Assembly: GCA_963607765.1 (NCBI GenBank)
Contig: CAVDDT010000015.1
Coordinates: forward strand, 1 to 27,435
Length of the DNA: 27,435 nt
Reading direction: 5' to 3'
From: Colivicinus sp963607765
GTDB taxonomy: Bacteria; Bacillota_I; Bacilli_A; Erysipelotrichales; Erysipelotrichaceae
Shown here: in pieces, positions 16,737 to 24,640 of the stretch
How positions within the stretch are numbered: position 1 is the stretch's first letter
Layout: each line of letters starts with the position of its first letter
Position numbers and translations under genes: made by a program
The notes under the pieces: model-generated
Told to the model about the DNA's origin: nothing
Database searches by the model: none
What the model saw: only the letters and a program-made list of their open reading frames with translations

Positions 16737-17543
16737 CTAATTATTTTCAATGATTTTCAAGACGCTATGATAAAAACCATCATCCTTGCAATCTAAAGTA
16801 ATGTGTTTGGCATGTGCTTTAATTAAATCATTCGCATTGCCCATCGCATAAGATTCATAAACATTCTCAAACATCGAAAAATCATTATCACTATCACCGA
16901 AAACAGCTAGTTCATCCTTATTAAACTTATACTTTTCCATTAATTCAACTAAACCGTTATACTTATTTCCGCCCTTTACAATAATCTCAATATTATTTTT
17001 ATTGGAACTTGTGGCATACACTCCATCTATTTGTTCAATTTGTTTTCTAATTAAACTAATTAAATCAAAGTTTTTTCCATCCATTACCTCAATCTTACAA
17101 ATAGGAAAATTAATATCCTCTATTCCATTAACTCTTTCCACATTATTAAAAAAGCCAAGTCCAAATACACTTCTATCAGTATCAAAACTATTGATTAATT
17201 GATCATATTTAACTACATATCTCTTATATGCGGTATAAAACATATACCCAATATCATATTTATCTAAAACAGCAATCACTTTTCTTAAAGCTGCATCACC
17301 TATATTAGTCATAGAAATAATATTATTATCTTCATCCACCACCAAAGGACCATTGCCCATTACCTTAGGGCATCTTACCCCCCTTAAATCAAGAAGCTCT
17401 AGCTCTTGTAGGTTTCTACCGGTCGCAATCACAAAAAGAATATTATTTTTCTCAAGAAGCTTAATAGCCTTTAAATTATTATCAGACAGTTTGCCCTGAT
17501 ACAACAAGGTACCATCTAAATCACTCGCAATACATTTAATCAT
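16737..17543 (-). CDS. Cof-type HAD-superfamily sugar/nucleotide phosphatase
   Basis: Cytosolic phosphatase of 268 residues in the Cof/HAD-IIB group. Motif I is SDLDGTLL (nucleophile Asp about residue 8), motif II FVIATGRN near 37, a conserved Lys near KGGNKYNGLVELM, and motif III/IV VFGDSDNDFSMFE near 213. The cap domain of type C2 lies between. Substrates in this group are phosphorylated sugars, pyridoxal phosphate or flavin precursors and cannot be read here. No ribosome binding site is present; TGATAAAAT (extended -10) ends six bases before the ATG, suggesting a leaderless mRNA. It diverges from the PHP gene. Confidence 0.88.
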   Translation of the reverse strand: MIKCIASDLDGTLLYQGKLSDNNLKAIKLLEKNNILFVIATGRNLQELELLDLRGVRCPKVMGNGPLVVDEDNNIISMTNIGDAALRKVIAVLDKYDIGYMFYTAYKRYVVKYDQLINSFDTDRSVFGLGFFNNVERVNGIEDINFPICKIEVMDGKNFDLISLIRKQIEQIDGVYATSSNKNNIEIIVKGGNKYNGLVELMEKYKFNKDELAVFGDSDNDFSMFENVYESYAMGNANDLIKAHAKHITLDCKDDGFYHSVLKIIENN

Positions 17544-17549
17544 GAAAAA

Positions 17550-17555
17550 ATTTTA
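17550..17555 (-). promoter_or_regulatory. -10 element of the Cof-type phosphatase gene (leaderless)
   Basis: TAAAAT preceded by TG and one base (extended -10) on the minus strand, six bases before the ATG at 17543. No Shine-Dalgarno sequence is present and no good -35. Confidence 0.5.
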
Positions 17556-17565
17556 TCACATGCGT

Positions 17566-17571
17566 TATCAT
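17566..17571 (+). promoter_or_regulatory. -10 element of the PHP phosphatase gene (leaderless)
   Basis: TATCAT on the plus strand, six bases before the ATG at 17578. No ribosome binding site lies between. The -35 position holds TGAAAA, a weak match. Confidence 0.4.
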
Positions 17572-17577
17572 TTAAGT

Positions 17578-18435
17578 ATGAACTTTGACTATCACGTTCA
17601 CTCTTATTTTTCCGATGATTCAAGTGAACCAATGGAAAATCAAATTAAACAAGCGATTAATCTTGGCATAGAAGAAATATGTTTTACTGAACATGTAGAC
17701 TATGGGATCAAAAGAGACTTCGATGATCCAAGAGGCATTGAAACAATTACAATCAATAATGAACAGATGCAATTATCTAATTGTGACTATCCTAATTATT
17801 TTAAAGAGTTACACACTCTAAAAGAGAAATATCATAATCAAATCAAAATTAAACAAGGACTTGAGTTTGGCGTTCAATCTCACACAATAGATCAATACAA
17901 CACTCTTTTCAATAAGTATCAAAATGAATTAGACTTTATCTTATTTTCCATGCATCAAGTAAATGATCTGCAATCATGGAATCAAGATGCTCAAAGAGGA
18001 AAAACACAAAAAGAATACAATGATGAATACTATAACGAGATTCTCAAATGTATTAAAGTATATAAAAACTATTCGGTATTAGCACATCTAGACTTAATGA
18101 CTAGATATGACTTAAATGGCCCCTATCCATTTGAATACGAAAAAGAAATCATTACTGAAATACTTATACAAGCAATCAAAGACAACAAAGGGATAGAAGT
18201 AAACACTTCGAGCCATAGATACAAATTAAAGGACACTACTCCATCAAAAGATATCTTAAAACTATATAAAGAGCTTGGTGGAACTATTATAACCGTAGGG
18301 TCTGATGGACATAATGTAAAAGATTTGGGCAAATATATTAAAGAAACCTACTCTTTATTAAAAGAACTAGGCTATACTCATGTATGCACATTTGATAAGA
18401 TGAAACCAATTTTTCATGAAATAAAGGAGTACTAA
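17578..18435 (+). CDS. PHP domain phosphatase, HisJ-type (histidinol-phosphatase family)
   Basis: Metal-dependent phosphoesterase of 285 residues. The polymerase-and-histidinol-phosphatase motifs are complete: DYHVHSYFSDDS (His6, His8), ICFTEHVDYG, Glu in KQGLEFGV, FSMHQVND, VLAHLDL and VGSDGHNVKDLG. An upstream in-frame ATG at 17542 would add 12 residues before the catalytic strand, which starts naturally at MNFDYHVH, so ATG 17578 is chosen. No histidine biosynthesis genes are nearby, so true histidinol-phosphate specificity is uncertain. Its stop overlaps the NUDIX start as TAATG, so the two form an operon. Confidence 0.88.
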   Translation: MNFDYHVHSYFSDDSSEPMENQIKQAINLGIEEICFTEHVDYGIKRDFDDPRGIETITINNEQMQLSNCDYPNYFKELHTLKEKYHNQIKIKQGLEFGVQSHTIDQYNTLFNKYQNELDFILFSMHQVNDLQSWNQDAQRGKTQKEYNDEYYNEILKCIKVYKNYSVLAHLDLMTRYDLNGPYPFEYEKEIITEILIQAIKDNKGIEVNTSSHRYKLKDTTPSKDILKLYKELGGTIITVGSDGHNVKDLGKYIKETYSLLKELGYTHVCTFDKMKPIFHEIKEY

Positions 18436-18827
18436 TGAAAACAATAAGAGTTGTTGCAGCACTAATGATTGAAAACGATAAGGTATTAATCGCAGCTAGA
18501 AAGAAAGGCGATTTTGCTGGATTGTATGAATTTCCTGGTGGAAAAATAGAAGAAGGCGAAACGCCAGAAGAAGCTTTAAAAAGAGAAATTATGGAAGAAA
18601 TGGAAATTGAAATCTCTGTTGATTCATATCTAATGACAAGAGAATATGATTATCCTAATTTTCATTTATCTATGGAATGCTTTATTTGTACACCTTTATC
18701 AAATCATATTCATTTAAACGATCATCTAGGCTACAAATGGATAGAAATAAAAAAAGACGCCTCAATCAACTGGGTACCAGCTGATGAAGCTATCTTTGAG
18801 AATCTAATTTCTCATCATCAATCTTAG
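18435..18827 (+). CDS. NUDIX hydrolase, MutT-like
   Basis: Small pyrophosphohydrolase of 130 residues. The start resembles MutT proteins (VVAALMIENDKVLIAARKKG then FPGGKIEEGE). The NUDIX box runs from GGKIEEGE through REIMEEMEI near residues 35-58, with the metal-binding REIMEE intact. The glycine normally near the end of the box (EExGU) is Glu here, a mild departure. The family removes oxidised dGTP or other nucleoside diphosphate derivatives. AAGGAG precedes the ATG, which overlaps the PHP gene's stop. Its last 38 nt overlap the 3' end of the convergent helicase gene. Confidence 0.9.
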   Translation: MKTIRVVAALMIENDKVLIAARKKGDFAGLYEFPGGKIEEGETPEEALKREIMEEMEIEISVDSYLMTREYDYPNFHLSMECFICTPLSNHIHLNDHLGYKWIEIKKDASINWVPADEAIFENLISHHQS

Positions 18828-21684
18828 TAGTTAAATAATTATAGATTTCATCCTTAACAGGAGTCTCTAAGTCATAATATATTTCAACTATATTAACGCC
18901 ATCAACAGTCTTAGTTTGAATGGCGTTTTTATATTTAACTTCGCCAAGATAGTAGAAATCAGTTTCGCCTTTAATTTTATTTATAAACAAATGAACCTTC
19001 ATGTTATTTTCGGCCTGTTTCTTTAATCTAACTATTTCAGGTGAATCTAGTGTACGTTTGTTTTTAGACATACAAATAATTTGGCTATTGTCAATAAACC
19101 TATCCTCATACATTAGCTCTTTCTTAGTATTATTTAGATCTTTATTGTAAGTAACATAAACCGCCATTGTATTAGAAATAGAATCATATTTATAACCACC
19201 AATGTTTTGCCCGTTCTCATTTTGATTCCAATTCAATAATCGGCATACATCTTTTCTTGTATAACGAGAATATAAAACCAAATCTGTCCCATCATAAGTA
19301 TTCTTATATTTAATTTCATTATTTTTTCTAGCATAAGAAATGATTTTTCTAATCTCAGAAACAAAATTTTCATCCTTTAAACATTTCACAAAAGTTTCGT
19401 TAGGATTTATATACGAACCTTCTTTTAGTATTTTCTTATTATGGTAACGTTTTCGTTCTGTATCTTGCATAAAAGAAGAATTTAAGTATTTGAATGCACA
19501 TTCATCCCTTAGAGTCATCTTTGTTTCCAAAGGCTTTCCATCAAGAATTTTTTCTATATACTCTAGTTCATTCATTCTTTTTCCATTTAAAAATTCAATA
19601 GATATATAGTTTAAATAATCAATCTCATCATCATTAAAGTATGTTTTATAATCAGGTTCATTTTTCAATAAAAACATATGATAACTATAATATTTTGTAT
19701 CAGTATTAATTATCGAATTTAAATCTATGGTGTCATAAGCCAAGTAATCATCATAATCAGGAATTCTTCCGAGCATTTTCCTTAAATTTTTATACTCATT
19801 TAAAATAACTTTGTTATTAGAAATATTATTTGTATTTATAGATTTAAAGATTTCCTCTTTAACAATTTCATCAAACTCAATAGTAGTAGTACCTGGAGTT
19901 AAAACAGGCGCTTCATTAATAAAATGACGATAGTTCTCTTTTTGGTAGCTCTTATCGCCAGATAAGGCAATTGGAATCAAATAATTATTCTTATAGTTTG
20001 CAATAAAATCTATGACATTTACATATTCCTTGTTGTCCGTTTTTCTAAGTCCTCTGCCTAGTTGTTGGATGAAGACTATTGCACTATTAGTAGGCCTAAG
20101 CATGATTATTTGATTAACTTCAGGTATATCAACACCTTCATTTAAGACATCAACAGAAATCAAATAGTTTAGATTTCCACTCTCTAAAAGTTCTATTTTA
20201 TGCTCCTTTTCTTCATCAGAATCTCCCCCACTAACAACAGCAGTTTTCCATCCTTTTTGATTAAATTTATTCGATAATTCAAATGCCTCTTTAATCCTAC
20301 TTACAAAAATTAAGCCTTTAACTTTGTCACCAGAATTGCCAAAATATTCAGCCTTTTCTTTTACTAGTTCAACTCTTTTATCAGAAACTAGTGAATTGAA
20401 TAGTTTCTCATCAGTTGTTTTTTCATCAACAGTAAAATCATTTACACCAAAGTAATGAAACGGACACAATAAATCATAATTTAGCGCATCTTGTAGTCTA
20501 ATCTCATAGGCAATATTATGATCAAACAAGCCAAAAATATCGCCATCATCGCTTCTTTCGGGAGTTGCCGTCATGCCGAGCAAAAACTTTGGCTTAAAAT
20601 AGTTCAATACTTTTAAATAAGAATTACTAGAACTATGATGAGCCTCATCTATAACCATATAATCAAATTCATTAGGGCTAAATTGAGTTAAATTATTATC
20701 TTTAGTTAATGTTTGTATGGATGCAAAAACAAAGTCTTTATCAAATTCTTTATGTCCACCTTTAAATATCGTTGAACTAATGCTTCCAAAAACTTTCTCA
20801 AAAGTCTCTTTCGCATCGTTTAATAGTTTTTCTCTATGAGCTATAAACAATACTTTTTTAGGCTTAAAATTATATGCATCAAAAGCACTTAAATAAGTTT
20901 TACCAGTACCTGTAGCTGATATTAATAATGCCTTTGTTTGATGATTTTCCCTTAAAGATTCAAGATTGGCCAAAGCTTCTCTTTGCATCTTATTGGGAGT
21001 TATCTTTAAAGATTTTTGGTATTGTTTATTTTCAATAAAAGGCTTGTTTGTTTCATAAACCCTAGAGTATTCTTCAATCCAACTATCAGTTAAATCAATA
21101 CAATCTTCATTCCATTCTTTATTTACTTCATCCAATATTTCTCTTATAAACAAGCCATTTTCGTAAGAACTAGTCAAAACATTCCATTCTGTATTTTGTT
21201 TAAGCGCACCATCAGTTAGATTAGAACTACCAATTAGTACACGATATTCTAATCCTCTTCTGAAAATATATCCTTTCGCATGAAAATTGTCTTTAGCAAA
21301 TATTTTTACTCTTACATCATCATTTTGAATCTTTAAAAGTTCTTTAAATACCTTTGGATTATTAAAAGAAAGATAATCGGATGTAATAATCTTACCCTTA
21401 ACATTCCTTTTTCTTATATCTAGTAGAGCCTGCTTAAGCATTACCAATCCAGCATCAGTAATAAAAGCTACATTGAATATAAACTCATCGCACGCTCTAA
21501 GTTCCTTAGATAGAGTACTATATACATTAGTTTCATTTAATCTATTAACAATAAGCTTAGTAGCGTGTTTGCCAGAAGATGTTTCTCCTTTTAGGGAGTC
21601 AATTAAATTGTTCTCACCCAAAAAGCTTGATAAGACATCACGCGTAATATCTAGTTTAAGTTCTCTATACTCATCTTTATTCAT
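18790..21684 (-). CDS. PLD-nuclease/DEAD helicase fusion with DUF3427-type C-terminus
   Basis: Large protein of 964 residues. Residues 65-180 form a phospholipase-D-like nuclease domain with HAKGYIF (His135, Lys137) and GSSN (152-155). A superfamily 2 helicase core follows: Walker A SATGTGKT (256-263), DEAHH (346-350), LGMTATPER, FVSRI, and motif VI QLGRGLRKTDNKEYVNVIDF near 580. The last 300 residues match the DUF3427 region found with this architecture. Such proteins are linked to DNA repair or phage defence; which applies here is unknown. No ribosome binding site is present, and a good promoter ends seven bases before the ATG. The 3' end overlaps the NUDIX gene tail to tail. Confidence 0.9.
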   Translation of the reverse strand: MNKDEYRELKLDITRDVLSSFLGENNLIDSLKGETSSGKHATKLIVNRLNETNVYSTLSKELRACDEFIFNVAFITDAGLVMLKQALLDIRKRNVKGKIITSDYLSFNNPKVFKELLKIQNDDVRVKIFAKDNFHAKGYIFRRGLEYRVLIGSSNLTDGALKQNTEWNVLTSSYENGLFIREILDEVNKEWNEDCIDLTDSWIEEYSRVYETNKPFIENKQYQKSLKITPNKMQREALANLESLRENHQTKALLISATGTGKTYLSAFDAYNFKPKKVLFIAHREKLLNDAKETFEKVFGSISSTIFKGGHKEFDKDFVFASIQTLTKDNNLTQFSPNEFDYMVIDEAHHSSSNSYLKVLNYFKPKFLLGMTATPERSDDGDIFGLFDHNIAYEIRLQDALNYDLLCPFHYFGVNDFTVDEKTTDEKLFNSLVSDKRVELVKEKAEYFGNSGDKVKGLIFVSRIKEAFELSNKFNQKGWKTAVVSGGDSDEEKEHKIELLESGNLNYLISVDVLNEGVDIPEVNQIIMLRPTNSAIVFIQQLGRGLRKTDNKEYVNVIDFIANYKNNYLIPIALSGDKSYQKENYRHFINEAPVLTPGTTTIEFDEIVKEEIFKSINTNNISNNKVILNEYKNLRKMLGRIPDYDDYLAYDTIDLNSIINTDTKYYSYHMFLLKNEPDYKTYFNDDEIDYLNYISIEFLNGKRMNELEYIEKILDGKPLETKMTLRDECAFKYLNSSFMQDTERKRYHNKKILKEGSYINPNETFVKCLKDENFVSEIRKIISYARKNNEIKYKNTYDGTDLVLYSRYTRKDVCRLLNWNQNENGQNIGGYKYDSISNTMAVYVTYNKDLNNTKKELMYEDRFIDNSQIICMSKNKRTLDSPEIVRLKKQAENNMKVHLFINKIKGETDFYYLGEVKYKNAIQTKTVDGVNIVEIYYDLETPVKDEIYNYLTTKIDDEKLDSQR

Positions 21685-21691
21685 TAGATAA

Positions 21692-21720
21692 ATTATCTGA
21701 TATTTTTTTAATTATGTTAA
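21692..21720 (-). promoter_or_regulatory. Promoter of the PLD-helicase gene, predicted leaderless
   Basis: TTAACA (21715-21720) and GATAAT (21692-21697) are exactly 17 bases apart on the minus strand, each matching five of six consensus bases. The -10 ends seven bases before the ATG, so the mRNA would begin at or one base before the start codon. The -10 sits in a small palindrome AGATAA-N-TTATCT. Confidence 0.72.
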
Positions 21721-21744
21721 GCTAAAGAAAAAACGAGGTTAAAT

Positions 21745-22674
21745 ATGACAAACAAGATTATCGATATGCATGCACATTACTTATCTATAGAATATCTAGA
21801 TTTCCTAAATAAACATGGTGCACTACTAGAAGATGGATTTCCTCTTCCAAATTATGATTTAAATTCACACAAAGAATTAATGGACAGCTTAGGAATAAAA
21901 TATTCTTTATTATCCGTTTCTACTCCTCAACCATATTTTAGTGATGATGAAAATAGTTCTATTAAATTATGTCATCAACTTAATATTCAAATGGCTAATG
22001 TCAAACAAAACAATAAAAATTTTGGTTATATGGGAATATTACCTCTTCCAAATGTTGAAGCATCTATTAAAGAAGCGATCTATTTATTAGATGAAATGAA
22101 CGCAAATGGAATTAAATTAGCTAGCAATTCTAGAGGGCTTTATCTTGGCAATGAAGCGTTGGATCCTTTAATGGAAGAATTAAACAAAAGAAACGCTATA
22201 GTTAGTATTCATCCACACAGACCAGAGCCAATCCAAGAAAAGGTTTTTTCTGCCGGGCCTGTTCCCTTATTTGAGTTTTTGTCCGATACCACAAGGGCAG
22301 TGCTCAATTTAATCGGAAACAACATTATATTAAGATACCCAAATATAACTTGGATTGTTCCTCATTGCGGATCATTTTTGCCAAATATCTATGATCGATT
22401 CATAGGCATATCAAAGGTTTTAAACAACATTGATGAAGAAATAGTAAGAGAAAGTTTTAAAAGACTATATTATGATTTATCTGGAAATCCAGCTCCCAAT
22501 CATATGTAATGGTTATTAACCATTACCAATTATAGCCATCTACTATATGGAAGTGATTTTCCTTTTACTCCTAATGACCAAATCAAAAATAACTTAAATA
22601 AGTTACTAGATATCTTAAATGATCACAAAGAAGATGTCTTATACAACAACGCTAAGGAATTATTAAAGCTATAA
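21745..22674 (+). pseudogene. Amidohydrolase-2 family (ACMSD-like) gene interrupted by one in-frame TAA
   Basis: The frame encodes a TIM-barrel metal hydrolase/decarboxylase of the amidohydrolase-2 group. Residues 1-254 carry MHAH (His9, His11), IHPH (His156, His158) and VPHCGS (His207). TAA at 22507-22509 is codon 255. The same frame then continues without a gap through LLTITNYSHLLYGSDFPFTP, with the metal-binding Asp271, to a natural stop at 22672-22674, giving 309 residues. The truncated product would lack that Asp and the C-terminal helices, so it is probably inactive. GAGGT precedes the ATG. Either a recent nonsense mutation or a sequencing error explains it; the frame shows no other damage. 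Confidence 0.85.
22506..22526. repeat. Perfect 21-bp palindrome containing the premature stop
   Basis: Ten-base arms GTAATGGTTA and TAACCATTAC flank a single central T. The premature TAA of the amidohydrolase is bases 2-4 of the left arm. Confidence 0.85.
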
Positions 22675-22675
22675 T
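22670..22675 (+). promoter_or_regulatory. -10 element of the M48 protease gene (leaderless)
   Basis: TATAAT on the plus strand overlaps the natural stop of the amidohydrolase frame and ends six bases before the ATG at 22682. There is no Shine-Dalgarno sequence. The -35 position is a poor match. Confidence 0.45.
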
Positions 22676-22681
22676 ATAAAC

Positions 22682-23962
22682 ATGAAACTTAAAATTATCT
22701 TAGTAATATTTTTATTACTAAAGTTCCTATGGGAACAACTTCTTGTACATCTTACTTGGGTTCAAAGAAACAAGCCGCTTCCTGAAATAGTAAGTCACAT
22801 TTATTCCAAAGAAAGATATGATAGCTATATTTCTTATAAAAAAGAATATAAGAAAGTTAATCTAATAACCAATCTATTTTCATTAGCTATTGAAATAATA
22901 ATTATCTTATCTAATTTCTATACACTATTTGACTATTCTAATCCATATTTATGTGTTGTTTTAACTCTATTGGTAACAGAAATAATTTCCAAGGCAATAG
23001 AAATACCTCTTGATTATTACTCCACCTTTAATATTGAAGAAAAATATGGGTTAAATAAAAAGACAAAGAGAGAATGGCTAAAAGATATTTTATTAAATCT
23101 TGTTATGGAAATAATAATGTCTATTGTCTTATACGGTTTTATTGTCTTTGTTTGTTCAAATATACAAGAATGGACAAATAATTTTGAAATAAACTATGCA
23201 CAATCATTTATCTTCTGCCTTTTAATCGCATTAGCTTTCTTTGCGATAATGGTATTACTATCACTATTATCACTGGTCATGTTAAAAGTTCAATACAAAT
23301 TTACTGAAATGGAAGACAATGACTTAAGAAAAAAAATAGAGGGTTTCTTAAGTGAATCAAAAAAGAAAGTAAAGCACATCAAAGTATACAACGAATCAAA
23401 AAAATCTACTTCTAAGAATGCTTTCTTGTTGAAACTATTATGGTATAGAGAATTCGGCATAGCCGATAATTTCTTAAACGAGAATGCAGAAGACGAACTT
23501 TTAGCTGTTCTTCTACATGAAATCGGGCATCTTAAACATAAAAAGAATATTTATAACTATTTAAAATATTTGTTTATTCTACTTATTTTTATGTTCTTTG
23601 TATGGCTAATTCCAAACGCAAGGTACATCATAGATATCAATGCTTATGTTAATAATTCTTTTAATCTAAAATATACAAATTATATTCTTTCAACAAGCAT
23701 ACTAGTTTATGCCTATACACCACTTAGCTTAATAATGAGCATATTTAATAATTATGTTTCTTGTAAAGAGGAACAAGAAGCTGACTTTAATGCGGTAGAC
23801 CATGGTTATGGACAAGCACTAATTGATACTTTTACTAAGCTATCTAGTGATGAGCTAATCGATGTTAATCCTCATCCTTTTGTGGAACTAGTAGAATATG
23901 ATCATCCAGGGATGTATAGAAGAATTAGTTATATAAAAAACAGACAAAAAGCAAAGAAATAA
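22682..23962 (+). CDS. M48 family membrane zinc metallopeptidase (Ste24/CAAX protease-like)
   Basis: Integral membrane protease of 426 residues. The Ste24-type N-terminal domain has hydrophobic helices near 1-20, 62-82, 86-105, 138-160 and 176-202, and the motif EIPLDYYSTFNIEEKYGLNKKT near 107. The zinc site is HEIGH (279-283), with the third ligand Glu in EEQEADFNAVDHGYG about 60 residues before the end; two more helices lie between. The C-terminus reads HPFVELVEYDHPGMYRRISYIK, as in the CAAX protease family. In bacteria it likely works in membrane protein quality control, which is inference. It starts eight bases after the amidohydrolase frame ends. Confidence 0.9.
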   Translation: MKLKIILVIFLLLKFLWEQLLVHLTWVQRNKPLPEIVSHIYSKERYDSYISYKKEYKKVNLITNLFSLAIEIIIILSNFYTLFDYSNPYLCVVLTLLVTEIISKAIEIPLDYYSTFNIEEKYGLNKKTKREWLKDILLNLVMEIIMSIVLYGFIVFVCSNIQEWTNNFEINYAQSFIFCLLIALAFFAIMVLLSLLSLVMLKVQYKFTEMEDNDLRKKIEGFLSESKKKVKHIKVYNESKKSTSKNAFLLKLLWYREFGIADNFLNENAEDELLAVLLHEIGHLKHKKNIYNYLKYLFILLIFMFFVWLIPNARYIIDINAYVNNSFNLKYTNYILSTSILVYAYTPLSLIMSIFNNYVSCKEEQEADFNAVDHGYGQALIDTFTKLSSDELIDVNPHPFVELVEYDHPGMYRRISYIKNRQKAKK

Positions 23963-24010
23963 TAGCTGTGCTGGATATCATATAATAATATTGAAAAGAT
24001 GTGAATATTT

Positions 24011-24175
24011 ATGGACGATATCCTTTTGTATCATGGAAGTGGCGAAATATCGAGAACTGTTTTTTGGGAGCTTGCAAAATTCAAACATCCAATCCACCAA
24101 ATTAGTTTTCATACACTGGAAGCATTAGATTGCCTTGAATTCGAAAGGGGTGATTTCATAAATGAAACTAAATAA
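24011..24175 (+). pseudogene. Internally deleted remnant of a DUF3990 (ADP-ribosyltransferase-like) gene
   Basis: An open frame of 54 residues. The start, DDILLYHGSGEI, resembles the N-terminus of DUF3990 proteins, which begin ILYHGS. The end, HQISFHTLEALDCLEF, resembles their C-terminal segment with SFHT and ALxxLxF. The 100 or more residues that lie between these in the usual full-length protein are absent, without a frameshift. It overlaps the next gene by 14 nt, and that gene's ribosome binding site AAAGGGGTGA lies inside it, which is the expected operon arrangement. Family match is from memory of the motifs. It could instead be a genuine small protein, but I consider a collapsed toxin-like gene more likely. 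Confidence 0.55.
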
Positions 24176-24605
24176 AGATGATTTATTTTATTTTTGTTCA
24201 ATGATTGAATATACGGGAAGAAAAACAAAAAACCATCGGAAAGACGTTATTTCCAAATTAAGTGATAATGATATAGAGCACGAGCTAAGTGTAGCATGTG
24301 TTAACCATTGCTTATCTTTTGATCAAGTTTGTGATGAATGGATTGAAAAATATAAAATTGAAAATGGCAGTTATGATTCAATTAACGAATGCAAATACAC
24401 TGTTCCATCTTATACGTCAATAGGAAAAGTATATCAAAGATTAGTTCTAGACACCTTAGATTCAGATGATGAATTAATTTCAACAATAAGAAAAGTATTT
24501 AACTCATTTATTATTGATGACATTACTTTCTTTAATTCAAATATATATTATAGTAATCCTGATTATTTAAAGTGTTCTTATCAAGAAGGAAAATTATTGG
24601 ATTAG
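24162..24605 (+). CDS. Conserved partner protein of a DUF3990-type cassette, function unknown
   Basis: Soluble protein of 147 residues with no membrane segment or signal. I recognise the pattern FYFCSMIEYTGRKTKNHRKDVI, followed by NECKYTVPSYTSIGKVYQRLV, as belonging to small proteins encoded next to DUF3990 genes in gut Firmicutes, but I know of no assigned function. An antitoxin, immunity or adaptor role is inference from context only. The ATG has a near-perfect AAAGGGGTGA eight bases upstream, located inside the remnant frame before it. It ends at a bidirectional terminator. Confidence 0.65.
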   Translation: MKLNKDDLFYFCSMIEYTGRKTKNHRKDVISKLSDNDIEHELSVACVNHCLSFDQVCDEWIEKYKIENGSYDSINECKYTVPSYTSIGKVYQRLVLDTLDSDDELISTIRKVFNSFIIDDITFFNSNIYYSNPDYLKCSYQEGKLLD

Positions 24606-24609
24606 TAAA

Positions 24610-24640
24610 AACAAGATTAGGCAACTAACCTTGTTTTTTT
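24610..24640. terminator. Bidirectional terminator between convergent genes
   Basis: Arms AACAAG-A-TTAG and CTAA-C-CTTGTT (one mismatch) flank a GCAA loop. On the plus strand a T-run follows (to 24640) and on the minus strand an A-rich flank supplies UUUUU. The stem includes the last codons and stop of the acyltransferase gene. Confidence 0.82.

Noticed and set aside
17542..17577. Longer N-terminus for the PHP phosphatase
   Set aside because: The extra 12 residues precede the catalytic first strand, and the upstream ATG overlaps the start codon of the divergent gene.
22507..22509. Programmed read-through or a reassigned TAA codon in the amidohydrolase
   Set aside because: TAA ends most other genes in this window, so it is not reassigned, and no known read-through context is visible; a nonsense mutation is simpler. 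The overlapping ATG at 22509 opens only an eight-codon frame.
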